Assembly: GCA_900316355.1 (NCBI GenBank)
Contig: ONCQ01000011.1
Location: 1-64,000, forward strand
Direction of reading: 5' to 3'
DNA: 64,000 bases
Source of the DNA: an uncultured Prevotellaceae bacterium
GTDB taxonomy: Bacteria > Bacteroidota > Bacteroidia > Bacteroidales > Bacteroidaceae
Shown: positions 60,005 through 64,000 of the stretch, one piece after another
How positions within the stretch are numbered: position 1 is the stretch's first letter
Layout of the letters: every line of letters starts with the position of its first letter
Notes under the pieces: generated by a model
Databases searched by the model: none
What the model saw: only the letters and a program-made list of their open reading frames with translations
Told to the model about the DNA's origin: nothing
Made by a program: the position numbers and the translations under genes

Positions 60005-61954
60005 ATGAATGCGAATGATAGTCAACAGGCAAAGGTATCTACTCCCCTCCCTACAAGGGAGGGGCAGGGGGGAGGGTCTTTGTCTATCTTACACCAATAT
60101 TTCGGATTCTCTTCTTTCCGCGGTATCCAGCAAGATATCATTGAGAGCATCGGTGGGGGGCGCGACACGCTCGGCCTGATGCCCACGGGCGGCGGTAAGA
60201 GCATCACCTTTCAGGTACCAGCGTTGGCGATGGAGGGTATCTGCCTTGTTGTCAGTCCGCTTATAGCCCTTATGAAGGACCAGGTGGAGCACCTGCGCGA
60301 GCGCGGCATCAAGGCGACTGCCATCTATACGGGTATGACGCACGACGAGATTCTTGTGGCATTGGAAAACTGCATCTTCGGTAACTATAAGTTCCTATAC
60401 GTCTCGCCCGAGCGCCTCCATTCAGAACTTTTTCAGGCCAAGCTGTCTCACATGCGAGTGAGCTTCATCACGGTGGATGAGGCTCACTGCATCTCGCAGT
60501 GGGGCTATGACTTCCGCCCTTCCTACACTGAGATTGCGCAGATTCGCAAACTGTTGCCTCAGGTGCCCGTGTTGGCACTGACAGCCACGGCCACACCGGC
60601 CGTCGTCGATGATATCCAGCGCCAGCTGGGTTTTCGCGAGCCGAATGTCAAGTGCATGAGTTTCGTGCGCGCCAACCTGTCCTACGCGGTGGAGCGTGTG
60701 GTGATTACGAAGGAGCAGACCGTCCTGGAGCTGCTGCAGAGGCATCCGGGGTCTGCTATCGTCTATACGCGCAGCCGCATTGCCACCTATGAGTTGGCCT
60801 CGTGGCTTTCAGCCCAAGGCGTCTCTTCCACCCATTTCCATGCTGGCCTCACGCACAGGGAGAAGGCGGAGCGTGCGGCCGCTTGGCAGCGTGGTGACAT
60901 CCGCGTCATGGTGGCGACGAATGCCTTTGGTATGGGCATCGACAAACCCGACGTGCGCTGTGTTATACACTATGATATCCCCGATTCTCCCGAGGCTTAT
61001 TTCCAAGAGGCGGGGCGTGCGGGGCGCGATGGAGATAGGGCCTCGGCCATCCTGCTCTACGACTCTCACTCGGTGTCGGTCCTCAAGCATCGCCTCGAAG
61101 ACACTTTCCCGCCCGTGGAGTATGTGGCACAGGTCTATGAGGATGTCTGCTGCTTCCTGCAACTGGCGATGGGCGACGGGCGTGGAGTCACGCGCGAGTT
61201 TGCGTTGGAGCAGTTCTGCCAGTCTTTCCGTCATTTCCCCGTGCGCGCCTACAACGCCCTGCAGCTCCTCTCACGTGCCGGCTATATCGAATGGGCTGAT
61301 GCAGAGGAAAACCACAGCCGAGTGATGATGTCGTGCCAACGTCAGGACCTTTACACCTTCCAGCTGACCTCCGCCATGGAACGTGTCATACACTATCTGC
61401 TGCGCACCTGCACGGGCATCTTCAGTGACTATGCCTATATCGACGAGAAGGAGGTCGCTGCCACGCTGGGCATGGCGGAACAGACGGTAAGCGAACAACT
61501 GGTGGAGCTCAGCCGCCGACACATCCTACGCTTCATCCCGCGGAAGTTCGTGCCCTACATCACCTTCACGCAACGCCGCTTGGAGCGTGAGGAAATCGTT
61601 CTGCCGCCTGCCGTCTATGCCGACCGTAAGCGCGAGATGGCAGAGCGTGTGCAGACGATGATAGGCTATCTGCTGACGCCACAGTGCCGCAGCGACTATC
61701 TTGTGGCTTATTTCGGCGAGAAGAACGCGCCGCCATGCGGCATCTGTGACAACTGCCGGAGCACCGCAGAGGCTCTCTCTTCTCTATCGTCCGAACAGAT
61801 GAGGGACCTGCGTCGCCGTGTCCTCGATTATGTGGCGCAGCACCAGGTGACCTCGACCACTCAGATTCGTATCCCGGATGTCTCCGCACCGCTGTTGGGA
61901 GCACTTCTGCATCGTATGATGTTAGAGAATGAACTGCCCACTCTCTTGACATAA
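60005..61954 (+). CDS. recQ: RecQ-family ATP-dependent DNA helicase
   Basis: 649 residues from the ATG at 60005. RecQ core: FRGIQQDIIESIGGGRDTLG, Walker A MPTGGGKSITFQVP, DEAH box TVDEAHCISQWGYDF, AFGMGIDKPDVRCVIHYD and QEAGRAGRDG. RQC zinc site Cys in QCRSDYLVAYFGEKNAPPCG and CDNC. The winged helix is present; no HRDC domain. The first 25 residues contain a stretch (STPLPTREGQGGGSL) encoded by the inner palindromic repeat; homology starts at about ILHQYFGFSSF. A much longer frame from 59609 overlaps recJ and is not used. Confidence 0.94.
   Translation: MNANDSQQAKVSTPLPTREGQGGGSLSILHQYFGFSSFRGIQQDIIESIGGGRDTLGLMPTGGGKSITFQVPALAMEGICLVVSPLIALMKDQVEHLRERGIKATAIYTGMTHDEILVALENCIFGNYKFLYVSPERLHSELFQAKLSHMRVSFITVDEAHCISQWGYDFRPSYTEIAQIRKLLPQVPVLALTATATPAVVDDIQRQLGFREPNVKCMSFVRANLSYAVERVVITKEQTVLELLQRHPGSAIVYTRSRIATYELASWLSAQGVSSTHFHAGLTHREKAERAAAWQRGDIRVMVATNAFGMGIDKPDVRCVIHYDIPDSPEAYFQEAGRAGRDGDRASAILLYDSHSVSVLKHRLEDTFPPVEYVAQVYEDVCCFLQLAMGDGRGVTREFALEQFCQSFRHFPVRAYNALQLLSRAGYIEWADAEENHSRVMMSCQRQDLYTFQLTSAMERVIHYLLRTCTGIFSDYAYIDEKEVAATLGMAEQTVSEQLVELSRRHILRFIPRKFVPYITFTQRRLEREEIVLPPAVYADRKREMAERVQTMIGYLLTPQCRSDYLVAYFGEKNAPPCGICDNCRSTAEALSSLSSEQMRDLRRRVLDYVAQHQVTSTTQIRIPDVSAPLLGALLHRMMLENELPTLLT
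60041..60078. repeat. GC-rich palindromic repeat, inner copy (within recQ 5' end)
   Basis: ACTCCCCTCCCTACAAGGGA then GGGGCAGGGGGGAGGGTC; the complement of the copy at 59952-59990, separated from it by 50 bp that contain the recQ start codon. Confidence 0.8.
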
Positions 61955-62020
61955 GCGATATTTTGCAGGCTACGGGCGCAATTTTGTGTCGGTTATGCAT
62001 GCTTTTTGATACTATTTTAG

Positions 62021-62028
62021 TACTTTTG
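62021..62028 (+). promoter_or_regulatory. -7 box (TACTTTTG) of thrA
   Basis: TACTTTTG, 28 bases before the ATG at 62057. Confidence 0.65.
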
Positions 62029-62056
62029 CGCGCAAAATAAGATTCTGTCAAGACTC

Positions 62057-64000
62057 ATGAAAGTACTCAAATTCGGTGGAACGTCAGTAGGTTCCGCAGA
62101 GAGCATCCTCAGTGTCAAACATATTGTAGAGGCGCAGCGAGAGCCCGTCATCGTGGTGGTGTCAGCACTGGGCGGCCTTACTGACAAGCTGATACAGACC
62201 TCGCAGCTGGCCGTCAGTGGCGATGTGGGCTACCTCACAGCCTATGCCGAGATGGCCGAGCGTCACCACACAATGATCGACGCTGTTATCCCCGTCGGTG
62301 CCAGGCGCGACACGCTCATCCGCATCGTGGACGGCCTGCTCGAGGAGTTGCGCTCCATTTTTCAGGGCGTCTATCTCATCCGCGACTTGTCACCCAAGAC
62401 ACAGGCTGCCATCGTCAGCTACGGCGAACGCCTCAGCAGCCACCTCGTGGCCACGCTCATCGACGGCGCTCAGCTATATGACAGTCGCGAGTTTATCAAG
62501 ACCGAGGTCAAGGGCGGCCGCTCTCTGTTGGCCAGCGAGCTCACCAATCGTCTTGTGCGAGAGACATGGAAGACACTGCCGCAGGTGTCCGTCGTGCCTG
62601 GCTTCATTAGCACTGATGCCGAGAGCGGCGAGGTGACCAACCTCGGGCGCGGCGGATCCGACTACACGGCCAGCATCATCGCTGCCGCATTGGATGCCAG
62701 CGTGTTGGAGATCTGGACCGATGTCGATGGTTTCATGACCGCCGACCCACGCGTCATCTCCTCGGCCTATGTCATCCCTGAACTCTCTTATGTCGAGGCG
62801 ATGGAGCTCTGCAACTTCGGCGCTAAGGTGGTCTATCCCCCGACCATCTACCCTGTCTGCATCAAGAATATCCCCATCCTCATCAAGAACACCTTCAACC
62901 CCGATGCTCCCGGCACCATTATCAAGAAGGAAGTGGCCGACGACTCCCGCTCCATAAAGGGTATCAGCAGCATCAAGGGTACCACGCTCATTACCGTCAG
63001 CGGTCTGTCTATGGTGGGTGTCATCGGCGTCAACCGTCGCATCTTTTCCGTGTTGGCAGAGAACGGCATCTCGGTGTTCATGGTCTCGCAGGCCTCTTCG
63101 GAGAATAGCACCAGTATCGGTGTGCGCGACGAGGACAGCGCCGAGGCCTGCCGCGTGCTCAACGAAGAGTTCGCCAAGGAGATAGAAACCGGCTCCATGT
63201 TCCGCATGCAGGCTGAAGGCAATCTGGCCACCGTGGCCGTCGTGGGTGAGAATATGAAGCATACGCCCGGCATCGCCGGTAAGCTCTTCGGCACCCTCGG
63301 CCGATCCGGCATCAGCGTCATCGCCTGTGCTCAGGGCGCCTCCGAGACGAACATCTCCTTCGTCGTGGCTTCCCAGTATCTGCGTAAGACGCTGAATGTC
63401 ATCCACGATGCCTTCTTCCTCTCCGAGTATCAGGTCCTCAACCTCTTCCTCTGCGGTGTCGGCACCGTCGGCGCATCGCTCATCGAGCAGATAGCCTCGC
63501 AGCAGAAGAAGCTGATGCACGAGCAGGGTCTGAAACTCAACATCGTGGGCCTCGCCAGCAGCCGCAAAGCGCTCTTCTCGCGTGAGGGCCTCGACCTGAC
63601 GGACTACCGCCGACAGTTGGATGCCGCGCCTGCCAGCAATATCAAGCGGCTGCGCGACGAGGTCATAGGCATGAACATCTTCAACTCCGTCTTTGTGGAC
63701 TGCACCGCCTCGGCCGAGGTGGCCAGTCTCTACAAGGAGTTCCTACAACATAATATCAATGTCGTGGCAGCCAACAAGGTAGCCGCCAGCAGCGACTATG
63801 AGAACTATCACGAGCTGAAGACCATCGCTCAGCGTCGCGGCGTCAAGTTCCTTTTTGAAACCAATGTGGGCGCCGGTCTGCCCATTATCCGTACCATCAA
63901 CGACCTGATACATTCGGGCGACAAGATACTGCGCATTGAGGCCGTGCTCAGCGGCACCCTCAACTTCATCTTCAACAAGATCAGCGCTGAGGTGCCCTTC
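62057..64000 (+). CDS. thrA: Bifunctional aspartokinase / homoserine dehydrogenase (truncated by window end)
   Basis: First 648 codons of the gene. MKVLKFGGTSVGSAESILSV is the aspartokinase start; GRGGSDYTASIIAAALDASV and WTDVDGFMTADPRV are the substrate-binding parts; two ACT-like segments follow (KGTTLITVSGLSMVGVIG and NLATVAVVGENM). The homoserine dehydrogenase part starts at NLFLCGVGTVGASLIEQIAS (NAD(P)-binding) with VVAANKVAASSDYENYHELK. It catalyses the first and third steps of the threonine/methionine branch. Single promoter; the 3' end, and likely thrB and thrC, lie outside the window. Confidence 0.97.
   Translation, partial: MKVLKFGGTSVGSAESILSVKHIVEAQREPVIVVVSALGGLTDKLIQTSQLAVSGDVGYLTAYAEMAERHHTMIDAVIPVGARRDTLIRIVDGLLEELRSIFQGVYLIRDLSPKTQAAIVSYGERLSSHLVATLIDGAQLYDSREFIKTEVKGGRSLLASELTNRLVRETWKTLPQVSVVPGFISTDAESGEVTNLGRGGSDYTASIIAAALDASVLEIWTDVDGFMTADPRVISSAYVIPELSYVEAMELCNFGAKVVYPPTIYPVCIKNIPILIKNTFNPDAPGTIIKKEVADDSRSIKGISSIKGTTLITVSGLSMVGVIGVNRRIFSVLAENGISVFMVSQASSENSTSIGVRDEDSAEACRVLNEEFAKEIETGSMFRMQAEGNLATVAVVGENMKHTPGIAGKLFGTLGRSGISVIACAQGASETNISFVVASQYLRKTLNVIHDAFFLSEYQVLNLFLCGVGTVGASLIEQIASQQKKLMHEQGLKLNIVGLASSRKALFSREGLDLTDYRRQLDAAPASNIKRLRDEVIGMNIFNSVFVDCTASAEVASLYKEFLQHNINVVAANKVAASSDYENYHELKTIAQRRGVKFLFETNVGAGLPIIRTINDLIHSGDKILRIEAVLSGTLNFIFNKISAEVPF

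Overview
The window is a chromosomal segment of a Bacteroidota bacterium, most likely a member of the Prevotellaceae (Prevotella or a close genus). Most promoters carry the Bacteroidota -7 box TAnnTTTG a short distance before the start codon. The window also holds a type IX secretion gene (porQ), a bifunctional aspartokinase/homoserine dehydrogenase, a C10 (streptopain-type) peptidase with BspA-like leucine-rich repeats, DUF3822, the TGS-type nucleoside kinase and the exbB-membrane protein-exbD-exbD cluster. Coding density is high and I saw no transposase, phage gene, tRNA or CRISPR array.

Layout. 1-150: 3' end of a 5S rRNA and its terminator. 306-4988 (-): a giant secreted C10 peptidase. 5-11 kb: a haemolysin-III-type membrane protein, a stand-alone AraC DNA-binding domain, rhamnose mutarotase, an iron/cobalamin-type ABC ATPase, small membrane proteins, then mtnN-luxS-alanine symporter. 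11.5-26.8 kb is core metabolism and envelope: nucleoside kinase, porQ-cmk-ispH, TonB, polyprenyl synthase, TatD, the Exb proton-channel operon, a RecD-like helicase, DUF3822-rsmD, thyA-folA.

27-44 kb is the accessory part. It holds a BlaI/BlaR1-type regulator-receptor pair in which the receptor is fused to a TonB C-terminal domain, a lipoprotein-type membrane-anchored HTH regulator, three separate ECF sigma factor cassettes each followed by a small membrane protein that looks like an anti-sigma factor, secreted proteins of unknown function, an AbiE type IV toxin-antitoxin pair, an AAA_14/DUF4143 ATPase, a thioredoxin-like protein and an alkyltransferase-like protein. Four copies of an intergenic element ending in a GNRA-loop hairpin punctuate this region; the hairpin shows compensatory base changes.

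44-64 kb returns to housekeeping: yraN, an rRNA methyltransferase, dnaK, and the minus-strand group yceD-rpmF-fabH-era with der just downstream; then a histidine kinase, clostripain-type, Xaa-Pro and C1 peptidases, recJ, recQ and the 5' part of thrA, cut by the window end.

A second theme is short GC-rich palindromic repeats (about 37 bp). Two inverted pairs, at 25.8-26.0 kb and 60.0 kb, straddle the start of folA and recQ so that the inner copy is translated as an N-terminal extension; further copies are translated inside the BlaR1-like gene. All function calls come from reading motifs; no database search was possible.
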